A stretch of DNA of 5,100 nt, from NCBI GenBank assembly GCA_018609965.1, contig JAHENP010000015.1, positions 1 to 5,100 of the forward strand. The letters run 5' to 3'. Shown one piece after another: positions 1 through 5,100 of the stretch. The notes below the pieces were generated by a model. That model worked only from the letters and a program-made list of their open reading frames with translations. It had not been told where the DNA came from and did no database searches. Every line of letters begins with the position of its first letter. Position 1 is the first letter of the stretch. A program made the translations under genes and the position numbers. This DNA comes from Haloferacaceae archaeon. GTDB taxonomy: Archaea > Halobacteriota > Halobacteria > Halobacteriales > Haloferacaceae.

Positions 1-33
1 GTTTTGTCATTTAATGCAAGATTTAAAACATGA

Positions 34-82
34 ACCGGCGGTGTGGGAGTCGACCGTCCGCAGACCCGCTCCAACCGCCGGT
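34..82. repeat. Nine-base inverted repeat with 31-base spacer
   Basis: ACCGGCGGT at 34-42 is the exact reverse complement of ACCGCCGGT at 74-82. The same two sites also read as a near-direct repeat (AACCGGCGGTGTG at 33-45 and AACCGCCGGTGTG at 73-85, one mismatch), because the core is close to self-complementary. CGGTGTG recurs a third time at 206-212. It could be a paired protein-binding site or a weak RNA stem. The function is unknown, and in GC-rich DNA chance is a serious alternative. Confidence 0.35.
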
Positions 83-110
83 GTGTTCACCACCCGGCGC
101 GTGTCAGTTG

Positions 111-133
111 CCGCGTGCAGCCGAGCCACGCGG
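111..133. repeat. Seven-base hairpin, possible RNA stem-loop
   Basis: CCGCGTG at 111-117 pairs perfectly with CACGCGG at 127-133 across a nine-base loop. All seven pairs are Watson-Crick and six are G-C, so the stem would be stable in RNA from either strand. No T-run follows on either side, so an intrinsic terminator is not well supported. It could be a 3' processing or stability element of the leftward top6B-top6A transcript, about 215 bases past the top6A stop, or simply chance. Confidence 0.3.
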
Positions 134-346
134 GTCGGGAGCGGCGTCAACGCGCTGGTCGCGGAGATTGTCGATGCTCGGGGAACAGATCACAGAAATC
201 GTCGACGGTGTGGGCACTCGCGTGCTGGAACAGCATCAACCTCGTCGACAGCGTCCCCCCCGTCTGCAGACACTGTTGTCTCTGATCGACTGCGGGCTCG
301 TGTCACCCGGCCGTGCCGAACGACCCCGAGAGCCAGTGGCGCCGAA

Positions 347-1474
347 CTACACCACGCCCATCTCGTCGAGTCGTTCAGGGAGGTACGTCTCCGTCACGAA
401 GTCCAACCCCTGTGAGGCCAGCGACTGTTGTTCCGCCTTCTTCTCTAAGTCGAGTTGGAGTTGGATCTGTTCTTCCCAGAACTCCGTTTGGAACCGCGGG
501 TCCTCCAGCTCCGACTCTAAGGCGTTCACGTCCGAGTCCGACAACGGGTCCGTCGGCAGGTCGTAGTCGACGATGTCCTGCGGGCGGATGCCGACGAACT
601 CCGCTTCGGGCGTCGCGAGATACTCCGAGAGGTGGGCGGACTTGATCGACCCGTAGGCGACGGAGCCGTAGATCCGGTAGGACCACGGGTCACTGTCCGT
701 GAACACCACCACCGGCGCGGCGAGTTCGTCGTGGATGCGTTTGGTGATCCGGCGGGTCGCGCGGGCCGGCTGGCCCTTGAGGTGGACGACCAGACAGTCG
801 TACGCCTCGTCGAACCCGTTCTCGATCAGTCGGTCGCGCATCCCGCCGGTCTCGACAGCCAACGCGAACTCGATGTCGTCGTCTAAGAACTCGATCATGT
901 CCGGGTTGTTCGGGATCTGGTAGCCACCCTCGCCCACGTCCTCCTGACAGTGGATCACCCGTTCCCCCCGGCGGGTCTGTTCCCGAATCTCCAACGGCCC
1001 CATCAGCGTCGCGCCCGACTCCTCCGGGCGCATGTGGAAGTCCTCGCGGGTGACCCCGGAGACGACCTCCAAGTCCTCGACCAACTGGTTGGACTCATCC
1101 TGGCTGTCGAACTGCGCCTCCTCGGTGTCCCACGACTCCGAGAGGTAGTACAGCTCCCGCAGGGTGGAAGACCGCCCCTCCGCCAACTGCTGGCTGAGAA
1201 ACTCCACCGTGTAGATCGACTTCAACAGCTTCCGTGCACCGCGGACGGAGTTTGCCGACCGGGTGGAGGTGCGGTCGCCGTACACCCACACGTCCGACTC
1301 CTCGTCGTACTCGATGTTGCTCTTCGTCCGAGTGGGCAGTGTCAGTGTGGGCACGTCGCCGGACTCGAACTGGTCGTACAGCTCCGACGCCAGTTCTAAC
1401 AACTCCTCACGGGCGCGTTCTTCGTTCAGGCTCGTCTCGTCCGTCTCGTCTGTCTCGGGGCTGTCTGTGCTCAT
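347..1474 (-). CDS. top6A: DNA topoisomerase VI subunit A
   Basis: This is the cleaving subunit of the type IIB topoisomerase, a Spo11 homologue of 375 residues, normal for haloarchaea. With Top6B it forms an A2B2 enzyme that cuts both DNA strands, passes a second duplex through, and so relaxes and decatenates DNA at the cost of ATP. Residues 1-22 are an acidic, poorly ordered tail. The winged-helix (5Y-CAP) domain spans roughly 70-150 and holds the motif [11 protein letters not shown]; by comparison with Spo11 and archaeal Top6A the second tyrosine, Y110, is the DNA-linked nucleophile. The Toprim domain follows, with the metal-binding acid E208 in VETGG and the D260-x-D262 pair in FTDSDPWS. 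The ATG at 1474 is chosen because it overlaps the top6B stop as ATGA and has GGAGG seven bases upstream. The in-frame start at 1609 would add 45 arginine-rich residues unlike this acidic protein and is rejected. All catalytic residues are present. Confidence 0.97.
   Translation of the reverse strand: MSTDSPETDETDETSLNEERAREELLELASELYDQFESGDVPTLTLPTRTKSNIEYDEESDVWVYGDRTSTRSANSVRGARKLLKSIYTVEFLSQQLAEGRSSTLRELYYLSESWDTEEAQFDSQDESNQLVEDLEVVSGVTREDFHMRPEESGATLMGPLEIREQTRRGERVIHCQEDVGEGGYQIPNNPDMIEFLDDDIEFALAVETGGMRDRLIENGFDEAYDCLVVHLKGQPARATRRITKRIHDELAAPVVVFTDSDPWSYRIYGSVAYGSIKSAHLSEYLATPEAEFVGIRPQDIVDYDLPTDPLSDSDVNALESELEDPRFQTEFWEEQIQLQLDLEKKAEQQSLASQGLDFVTETYLPERLDEMGVV
1434..1460 (-). repeat. 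Nine-base tandem repeat in the top6A 5' end
   Basis: GTCTCGTCC (1434-1442), GTCTCGTCT (1443-1451) and the partial copy GTCTCGGGG (1452-1460) lie head to tail. Read on the coding strand they give the acidic Glu-Thr-Asp triplets at residues 7-14 of Top6A. The period is three codons, so gain or loss of a unit would keep the frame. It probably tolerates length change because this tail precedes the folded domain. Confidence 0.7.
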
Positions 1475-1486
1475 TCGTCTTCCTCC
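1471..1486 (-). promoter_or_regulatory. Shine-Dalgarno site and ATGA overlap joining top6B to top6A
   Basis: On the minus strand GGAGG (1486-1482) lies within the last codons of top6B, seven bases before the top6A ATG (1474-1472). The bases 1474-1471 read ATGA, so the top6A start and top6B stop share two bases within a four-base overlap. This matches the strong haloarchaeal ribosome binding consensus and is typical of internal operon genes. It suggests translational coupling that keeps the two subunits in balance. It also fixes the top6A start. Confidence 0.85.
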
Positions 1487-4014
1487 AGGGTGAGTTTCTC
1501 CTCGGCGACCGCGTCGACGCTCAGCGTCACGTCGGCGTCTGCCGGCAGTTCGAACGTCACCTGCTCCGTCTCCCCGCCCGCGACCGTCGGCTGCCAGTTG
1601 AGGAACCACTCCCCGTCCACCTCGACGGCCGTCGCGGCGGGCGGCGTCGCCGCCGGCTCTGTGGCGCAGATTGCGGTCACGTCCGGCGACTCCTCCGTGT
1701 CCGTGTGGTTGCGGACGGCGAGGGTCGTCTCGTCTCCGTCACGCTCCGTCTCGACGGCGACGTTGTTCATGATCCGGGCGAGCGCGCCGCCGATTTCCGG
1801 CTCCTCACGGCCGGTCACCTCCGCGACCTTCTCGGCCATCTCCGGGAGGATACGGCCGAGCACGTCCTGTTTCTCGCGGCGCTTCCGGAGCGACCGCCGT
1901 TCGTTGAGGAACGATTTCAACTCCCGGGCGGCCTCCCGGATCGCCAGCTCGATCTCGTCTTCGATCTCCGGCACGTTCGCGACCGCGTCTTTCGACTCGC
2001 TCGTGAACGGGACATTGGTGGAGGCGATGTGGACCATCACTACCGCCGGCCCCTGCGGGACGCCGCTCCCGCCGGACTGGCTGAGCCCGTAGTTGCGCCA
2101 CCCGATCCGTTTGACCACGTCCGTCGTCGCACACGCCCCCCGCTGGTACACCAACGGAACACGGTTGGCGAACCGCAACACGTCAACCTGCCCGCCGTCC
2201 TCCAGTTCCCCGCCGTAGGCGATCCCCGCCTCGACGATGAACGGATCGCCGCCGCTCACCTCCGCGTCGCGGGTGGCGGCCGCGTAGAAGTCGGCGTCGA
2301 ACTCCTTTCGTAGTCCTGCCTCGACGAGTTCCTCGGTGATCGGCGCCAGACAGTTCGTCGGCGGCGAGATCACGTCCGCGGCCCGCATCGCCGCCAACAG
2401 CTCCGAAGCCGTGTCGCGGTCACCCGCCACCGCCCCCACCTTCGGGGGGTCGTCGGGCACTGTCCGTGTCCGCTCCCAGACGGCCTCGGTGACGTTCTCT
2501 CTGGCCGTCTCACCGAACGTCGCGCCGTCGTACTCCTCGGTGTCGTCGGCCGCGTCACCGACCAACGCCCGCAGCTCCGAGCGGGTGACGCGGTGGCGAC
2601 CGCCGACCTCGTGGAGCCGACGGGCGAGCCGCTCTGCGACGCCGTCGACGACCGCGTCGTCCTTCTGTGTCGTCGTCGCGTCGTCGACGATCGTGTACAG
2701 ATCCGGCGTGAGAAGATCCACCGCCGCGGGCTCGTCGTTGGCCGGCTCGCTACCGGCCGGCTCGTCGCCGTCCGATTTACCACTGGCCGGCTCTCGACTG
2801 TCCGCCGCGGCCGGCACAGCCAGCTCCGTCCCATAAGCCGTCAGACACGCCCACGCCGCGTCGACCGCCTTCTCGCGAACCGTGTCACCGAATGTGGTGT
2901 CGTACGCCGTCGCGATCTCGTCTGCGACCGTGTCGACGATCTCCACCACCTCGGCGTGGGTCGTCCGCTCGCGGCTCTCCAGCGTGTCGGCGACCCGCCC
3001 GGCGAAGTCCTCGGTCGCCTCCTTCCCTTTGTTCGCGACGACCGTCTCGACTGCGCGTTCGAGGTCGATCGGGTCGTCGGCCGCGGGCGCGCTCCACCCC
3101 ACCTCGCGACCGTAAAACCGGTCCCGGAACCCGTCGACGATGGACGCCGCGCTCTTCGTCCCGACGCGGGTGAACTCCCCTTGGAGGAAACCGGACAACG
3201 AGTACGACTCCGTCGCCTCTAACATCTTGATCAACGTCCCCAGCTCCACGCCGTGTGGGTGGGGTTTGATCTCCTCCGTCTCGTCGGGCATGATCTCCTC
3301 CGTCTCGCCGTGCAGTTCGTCGGTTGCGCGCTCGAACTTCAACGGCTCCGCCAACCCCGGCTCCCGCAGTTCGACCCGGGCGTGTGGGTTGACGACCGCC
3401 GTCTCCTCGATGTAGTCGTGGAGCTGTGAGCGTGCCCGCATGTTCGCCTCCATCTCCAACTCGATCCGGGTGCCGTGCGGGCGGTCCCACGACCGCTCGC
3501 GTTCCTCCTTGATCTCCGGGGCGTTCGCGTCCGTGTCGATGATCAACTCGAACTCCTGGGCGGTCGACTTACCCTTGGGGCGTGAGGTGACTCTCGCCGG
3601 CTTTCCTGAAGTCAACTGTGAGTAAAGTACAGCTGCAGAGATGCCAATACCTTGCTGCCCGCGACTTTGTTCCCTGGCATGAAAGCGTGAACCATACAGC
3701 AGTTTTCCGAACACCTTCGGCACCTGTTCTTTCGTGATCCCGGGGCCGTTGTCCTCGATCACGAGCTTGTAGTAGTCACCGGCCTCGGAGATATCGACGA
3801 AGATGTCGGGGGCGATCCCGCTTTCTTCACAAGCGTCCAAACTGTTATCAACACCTTCTTTCACCGCGGTGACAAGTCCACGGGCGCCGGAGTCGAACCC
3901 CAGCATGTGTTTGTTCTTCTCAAAGAACTCGGCGATAGAGATCTGTCGCTGGTTGGCCGCCAGCTCGTCGGCGATCCCCTCCTCTTCACCGAGTGCCGAC
4001 TGGAACGACGTCAT
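1471..4014 (-). CDS. top6B: DNA topoisomerase VI subunit B (GHKL ATPase)
   Basis: This is the ATP-driven clamp of topoisomerase VI; ATP binding closes the B dimer around the transported duplex and drives cutting by Top6A. The Bergerat-fold ATPase occupies about residues 20-230. Its motifs are N1 in [10 protein letters not shown] (catalytic E53, Mg-binding N57), N2 in IEDNGPGI (D88, G90, G92) and the ATP lid [10 protein letters not shown] (G119-G124). An H2TH segment follows at about 255-305. A large insertion (about 306-548) separates it from the transducer domain (about 550-750). In the transducer, K675 in FTSESKDA is, by family comparison, the switch lysine that contacts ATP. The end (about 779-847) fits the Ig-like C-terminal domain known from the Methanosarcina enzyme. 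The protein has 847 residues, against about 530 in Sulfolobus and about 800 in other haloarchaea; the insertion and tail account for the excess. The ATG at 4014 gives the conserved N-terminus ([11 protein letters not shown], then [11 protein letters not shown]). Codon use is anomalous over the ATP motifs, as listed separately. Confidence 0.97.
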   Translation of the reverse strand: MTSFQSALGEEEGIADELAANQRQISIAEFFEKNKHMLGFDSGARGLVTAVKEGVDNSLDACEESGIAPDIFVDISEAGDYYKLVIEDNGPGITKEQVPKVFGKLLYGSRFHAREQSRGQQGIGISAAVLYSQLTSGKPARVTSRPKGKSTAQEFELIIDTDANAPEIKEERERSWDRPHGTRIELEMEANMRARSQLHDYIEETAVVNPHARVELREPGLAEPLKFERATDELHGETEEIMPDETEEIKPHPHGVELGTLIKMLEATESYSLSGFLQGEFTRVGTKSAASIVDGFRDRFYGREVGWSAPAADDPIDLERAVETVVANKGKEATEDFAGRVADTLESRERTTHAEVVEIVDTVADEIATAYDTTFGDTVREKAVDAAWACLTAYGTELAVPAAADSREPASGKSDGDEPAGSEPANDEPAAVDLLTPDLYTIVDDATTTQKDDAVVDGVAERLARRLHEVGGRHRVTRSELRALVGDAADDTEEYDGATFGETARENVTEAVWERTRTVPDDPPKVGAVAGDRDTASELLAAMRAADVISPPTNCLAPITEELVEAGLRKEFDADFYAAATRDAEVSGGDPFIVEAGIAYGGELEDGGQVDVLRFANRVPLVYQRGACATTDVVKRIGWRNYGLSQSGGSGVPQGPAVVMVHIASTNVPFTSESKDAVANVPEIEDEIELAIREAARELKSFLNERRSLRKRREKQDVLGRILPEMAEKVAEVTGREEPEIGGALARIMNNVAVETERDGDETTLAVRNHTDTEESPDVTAICATEPAATPPAATAVEVDGEWFLNWQPTVAGGETEQVTFELPADADVTLSVDAVAEEKLTLEEDE
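2470..2646 (-). repeat. Top6B internal duplication, copy 2
   Basis: This encodes residues 457-515 of Top6B, within the lineage-specific insertion. It ends in [14 protein letters not shown] (500-513), matching [14 protein letters not shown] (375-388) of copy 1 at a spacing of 125 residues. Upstream, VAERLARRL (459-467) matches FAGRVADTL (337-345). Both copies look mainly helical. The similarity is visible in protein but not in DNA, so the duplication is old. Confidence 0.6.
2725..2793 (-). repeat. 15-base (five-residue) repeat linker in top6B
   Basis: GCCGGCTCG occurs at 2741-2749 and 2756-2764, with variants GCGGGCTCG at 2726-2734 and GCCGGCTCT at 2786-2794. All fit a 15-base period; the unit at 2771 is degenerate. 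On the coding strand this gives residues 408-430 as five-residue units built on Glu-Pro-Ala ([23 protein letters not shown]). The stretch is acidic, proline-rich and almost certainly disordered. It joins the two duplicated helical segments of the insertion. Repeat number probably varies between strains. Confidence 0.8.
2842..3009 (-). repeat. Top6B internal duplication, copy 1
   Basis: This encodes residues 336-391 of Top6B, directly after the H2TH segment. Aligned without gaps at a spacing of 125 residues, residues 352-388 share about 13 of 37 identities with copy 2 by my hand count, including the FG-T-RE core and the final tryptophan (W388 and W513). The function is unknown. I see no catalytic motif, and a role in DNA or partner contact is only inference. 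Confidence 0.6.
3604..3708 (-). other. A/T-ending codon island over the Top6B ATP lid
   Basis: Codons 103-137 of top6B, which encode the conserved stretch from GKLLYGSRF to YSQLTSG, use A or T in the third position in 22 of 35 codons (AAA, TAT, TTT, CAT, CAA, ATT, GTA, CTT and others). The next 35 codons (146-180) do so in only 2. The protein itself is canonical and acidic as expected, so only synonymous positions differ. Both edges are abrupt. Confidence 0.8.
3823..3861 (-). other. A/T-ending codon island over the Top6B N1 motif
   Basis: Codons 52-64 of top6B, covering the catalytic E53 and N57 helix, end in A or T in 10 of 13 cases (AAA GAA GGT GTT GAT and so on). Codons 67-102, lying between this and the ATP-lid island, do so in only about 4 of 36. 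The two islands are therefore separate patches, each over an ATP-binding motif. Confidence 0.75.
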
Positions 4015-4037
4015 CTACGGTTGCTATCCTGGCTTCG

Positions 4038-4045
4038 GTGAAAAG
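4038..4045 (-). promoter_or_regulatory. Probable TATA box of the top6B-top6A operon
   Basis: On the minus strand CTTTTCAC (4045-4038) is the most AT-rich block near the top6B start, centred about 27 bases before the ATG. That is the distance of an archaeal TATA box from its transcription start, so the message would begin at or next to the ATG and be leaderless. This fits the lack of a good Shine-Dalgarno site before top6B. The box is a weak match and no clear purine-rich BRE precedes it. Confidence 0.45.
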
Positions 4046-4141
4046 CGTGTGGTCCCCGGACCGGAAGTGGAACCCACCGTGTCCCCTCCGGACTCCCCCG
4101 ACGAGTGAGTACGTTCTCTCGAACTGTAACCGCTACTCTGC

Positions 4142-4149
4142 TTTTATTA
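4142..4149 (+). promoter_or_regulatory. Alternative upstream TATA-like box
   Basis: TTTTATTA lies 65-72 bases before the gyrB ATG and would place a start near 4172, giving a leader of about 40 bases. Its complement TAATAAAA could equally serve the minus strand, with a start near 4118 and a longer top6B leader. It may be a second promoter or only AT-rich spacer. Confidence 0.3.
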
Positions 4150-4159
4150 CTTGCCCGCC

Positions 4160-4171
4160 CGCACGCGTGCG
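4160..4171. promoter_or_regulatory. Perfect 12-base palindrome, candidate operator
   Basis: CGCACGCGTGCG reads the same on both strands and lies five bases upstream of the likely gyrB TATA box, spanning the place where an activator would sit or where binding would affect TFB at the BRE. A continuous palindrome of this length suggests a site for a dimeric regulator. Alternating purine-pyrimidine steps also make it prone to Z-DNA under negative supercoiling, which would suit a topoisomerase promoter. Both roles are inferred. Confidence 0.45.
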
Positions 4172-4176
4172 AGAGG

Positions 4177-4184
4177 TTTTTAAT
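4177..4184 (+). promoter_or_regulatory. Probable TATA box of gyrB
   Basis: TTTTTAAT is preceded by the purine-rich GAGAGG (4171-4176), suitable as a BRE, and is centred about 33 bases before the gyrB ATG. Transcription would start near 4207 and leave a leader of only a few bases. The AGGT at 4206-4209 is then too close to the 5' end to work well as a ribosome binding site, so near-leaderless translation is likely. Confidence 0.5.
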
Positions 4185-4213
4185 GAAAGAGCACTTAACA
4201 AGGGTAGGTTCCT

Positions 4214-5100
4214 ATGTCAGGTTCAGGCGAAAGCGAGTACGGAGCCGGCCAGATTCAGGTTCTGGAGGGACTCCAGGCCGTCCGGAAGCGTCCGGCCATG
4301 TACATCGGCTCCACGGACTCGCGTGGCCTCCACCATCTCGTCTACGAAGTCGTCGACAACTCCATCGACGAGGCGTTGGCGGGGTACTGCGACGAAATCT
4401 CCGTGACCATCCACGAGGACGGCGCCGTCTCCGTCGCGGACGACGGGCGCGGCATCCCGGTCGACACCCACGAAGACCACGACCGGCCCGCGCTCGAAGT
4501 CATCATGACGGTGCTCCACGCCGGCGGCAAGTTCGACAACAAGTCCTACCAGGTGTCTGGCGGGCTCCACGGGGTCGGCGTGAGCGTCGTCAACGCGCTC
4601 TCGAAGTGGTTGGAAGTCGAGGTAAGGCGCGACGGATACGTCTGGCGACACCAGTTCGACCACGGTGAGCCGACCGAAAACGGGTTCGAACAACACCGAC
4701 CGCTCGAAGACGGCGAGTCGACGGGGACAGAGATCAGGTTCTGGCCCGACGACGAGATCTTCGAGACCGGGGAGTTCTCCTTCGACACGCTCGCCACCAG
4801 ACTGCGCGAGCTTGCCTTCCTCAACTCCGGTGTCGAGATCACACTGACGGACGAACGCGACGGCGCCACCGAGGGGTTCCACTACTCCGGTGGTATCCGC
4901 GAGTTCGTCGCCTACCTCAACGAGACGCGCACGCCGCTTCACGAGGACGTGATCTACGTCGAAGACACCGTCCCTGCCGAGGACGGCGAGATCGCCATCG
5001 AGGTGGCGATGCAGGCGACGGACGAACTCCAAGGGTCGGTCCACGCGTTCGCGAACAACATCAACACCCGCGAGGGCGGCACCCACCTCACCGGGTTCAA
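4214..5100 (+). CDS. gyrB: DNA gyrase subunit B, N-terminal part (cut by window edge)
   Basis: This is the ATPase subunit of DNA gyrase, which with GyrA introduces negative supercoils. Only 295 codons are visible and the frame is open to the right edge; the full protein should be about 640 residues. The GHKL domain is complete: E45 (catalytic base) and N49 in YEVVDNSIDEALAG, D76 and G80 in ADDGRGIP, and the lid LHAGGKFDNKSYQVSGGLHGVGVSVVNA (shown here by its key K106 and G117-G122). The last residues, up to the NNINTREGGTH segment, belong to the transducer domain. The ATG at 4214 is forced, because an in-frame TAG stands at 4205-4207; the start MSGSGESEYGAGQIQVLEG fits haloarchaeal GyrB. It is divergent from top6B across 199 bases. 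Residues D84, S124 and R139, the equivalents of positions altered in novobiocin-resistant Haloferax, are wild type. The gene is of bacterial origin in haloarchaea by long-established transfer; codon use here is native. Confidence 0.98.
   Translation, partial: MSGSGESEYGAGQIQVLEGLQAVRKRPAMYIGSTDSRGLHHLVYEVVDNSIDEALAGYCDEISVTIHEDGAVSVADDGRGIPVDTHEDHDRPALEVIMTVLHAGGKFDNKSYQVSGGLHGVGVSVVNALSKWLEVEVRRDGYVWRHQFDHGEPTENGFEQHRPLEDGESTGTEIRFWPDDEIFETGEFSFDTLATRLRELAFLNSGVEITLTDERDGATEGFHYSGGIREFVAYLNETRTPLHEDVIYVEDTVPAEDGEIAIEVAMQATDELQGSVHAFANNINTREGGTHLTGF

Larger units (their letters stand above)
1..346. other. Unassigned region downstream of top6A
   Basis: No gene is supported in these 346 bases. 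The first 30 or so are AT-rich and look promoter-like or terminator-like. The rest is GC-rich, which is unusual for haloarchaeal spacer DNA and could be decayed coding sequence. The reading frames open here are short or run antisense into top6A, and none resembles a protein family I recognise. A run of seven C at 255-261 and in-frame stops on the minus strand (for example 87-89) argue against an intact gene. Two inverted repeats are listed separately. No tRNA-like T-loop motif is present. No clear T-rich terminator follows the top6A stop on the minus strand until the AT-rich left edge. Confidence 0.6.

Noticed and set aside
1..29. GTTTT...AAAAC ends suggesting a CRISPR repeat or element end
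   Set aside because: There is only one copy, no spacer pattern and no transposase. Five-base arms in AT-rich DNA are expected by chance, and the edge of the window hides the context.
30..566. Plus-strand open frame of 178 codons covering the left flank
   Set aside because: Over a third of it is antisense to top6A, the composition is arginine- and serine-rich, and I recognise no family. An internal start at 174 gives a somewhat protein-like stretch, but too little to call a gene.
347..1609. Longer Top6A starting at 1609 (420 residues)
   Set aside because: The extra 45 residues are arginine-rich, lie in an alternate frame of the top6B C-terminal domain, and are not found at family N-termini. 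The ATG at 1474 has a Shine-Dalgarno site and the ATGA overlap.
1234..2313. Plus-strand open frame of 359 codons
   Set aside because: It is antisense to top6A and top6B, its product is arginine-rich and family-less, and it is unlike acidic haloarchaeal proteins.
4051..4062. GGTCC-CC-GGACC inverted repeat upstream of top6B
   Set aside because: A two-base loop cannot form a stable hairpin, and five-base arms are short for an operator. It may be chance in GC-rich DNA.
4113..4124. GTTC-N4-GAAC inverted repeat in the divergent spacer
   Set aside because: Four-base arms are too short to separate from chance without comparison to other genomes.
4223..5086. Long minus-strand open frame of 287 codons across gyrB
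   Set aside because: It is the antisense shadow of gyrB. GC-rich third positions on the plus strand remove stops from the opposite frame, and the plus-strand product has all GyrB motifs.

Overview
The window comes from a halophilic archaeon of the class Halobacteria. The evidence is high GC with strongly GC-ending codons, very acidic proteins, and an archaeal gene neighbourhood in which topoisomerase VI and a bacterial-type gyrase lie side by side. The genus cannot be fixed from the sequence alone.

Layout, left to right. Positions 1-346 contain no gene I can defend. There is an AT-rich edge (about 1-30), then a GC-rich stretch with two inverted repeats. Positions 347-1474 (minus) encode Top6A, the Spo11-like cleaving subunit of topoisomerase VI. 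Positions 1471-4014 (minus) encode Top6B, its GHKL ATPase subunit. The two genes overlap by four bases (ATGA), and the ribosome binding site of top6A lies inside the end of top6B, so they form one operon read top6B then top6A. Positions 4015-4213 are a 199-base divergent control region with TATA-like boxes for both directions and a perfect 12-base palindrome. From 4214 to the right edge (plus) runs gyrB, the ATPase subunit of DNA gyrase. It is truncated by the window after 295 codons; gyrA is expected beyond the edge but is not seen.

The locus groups both halves of type II supercoil control. Gyrase adds negative supercoils and topoisomerase VI relaxes and decatenates, and the two are expressed back to back from one short regulatory region.

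The least ordinary parts are inside top6B. It carries (i) two sharply bounded islands of A/T-ending codons exactly over the ATP-binding motifs, (ii) a large insertion that contains a diverged internal duplication, and (iii) a five-residue Glu-Pro-Ala repeat linker joining the two copies. I found no mobile element, CRISPR array, tRNA, rRNA or new gene system.
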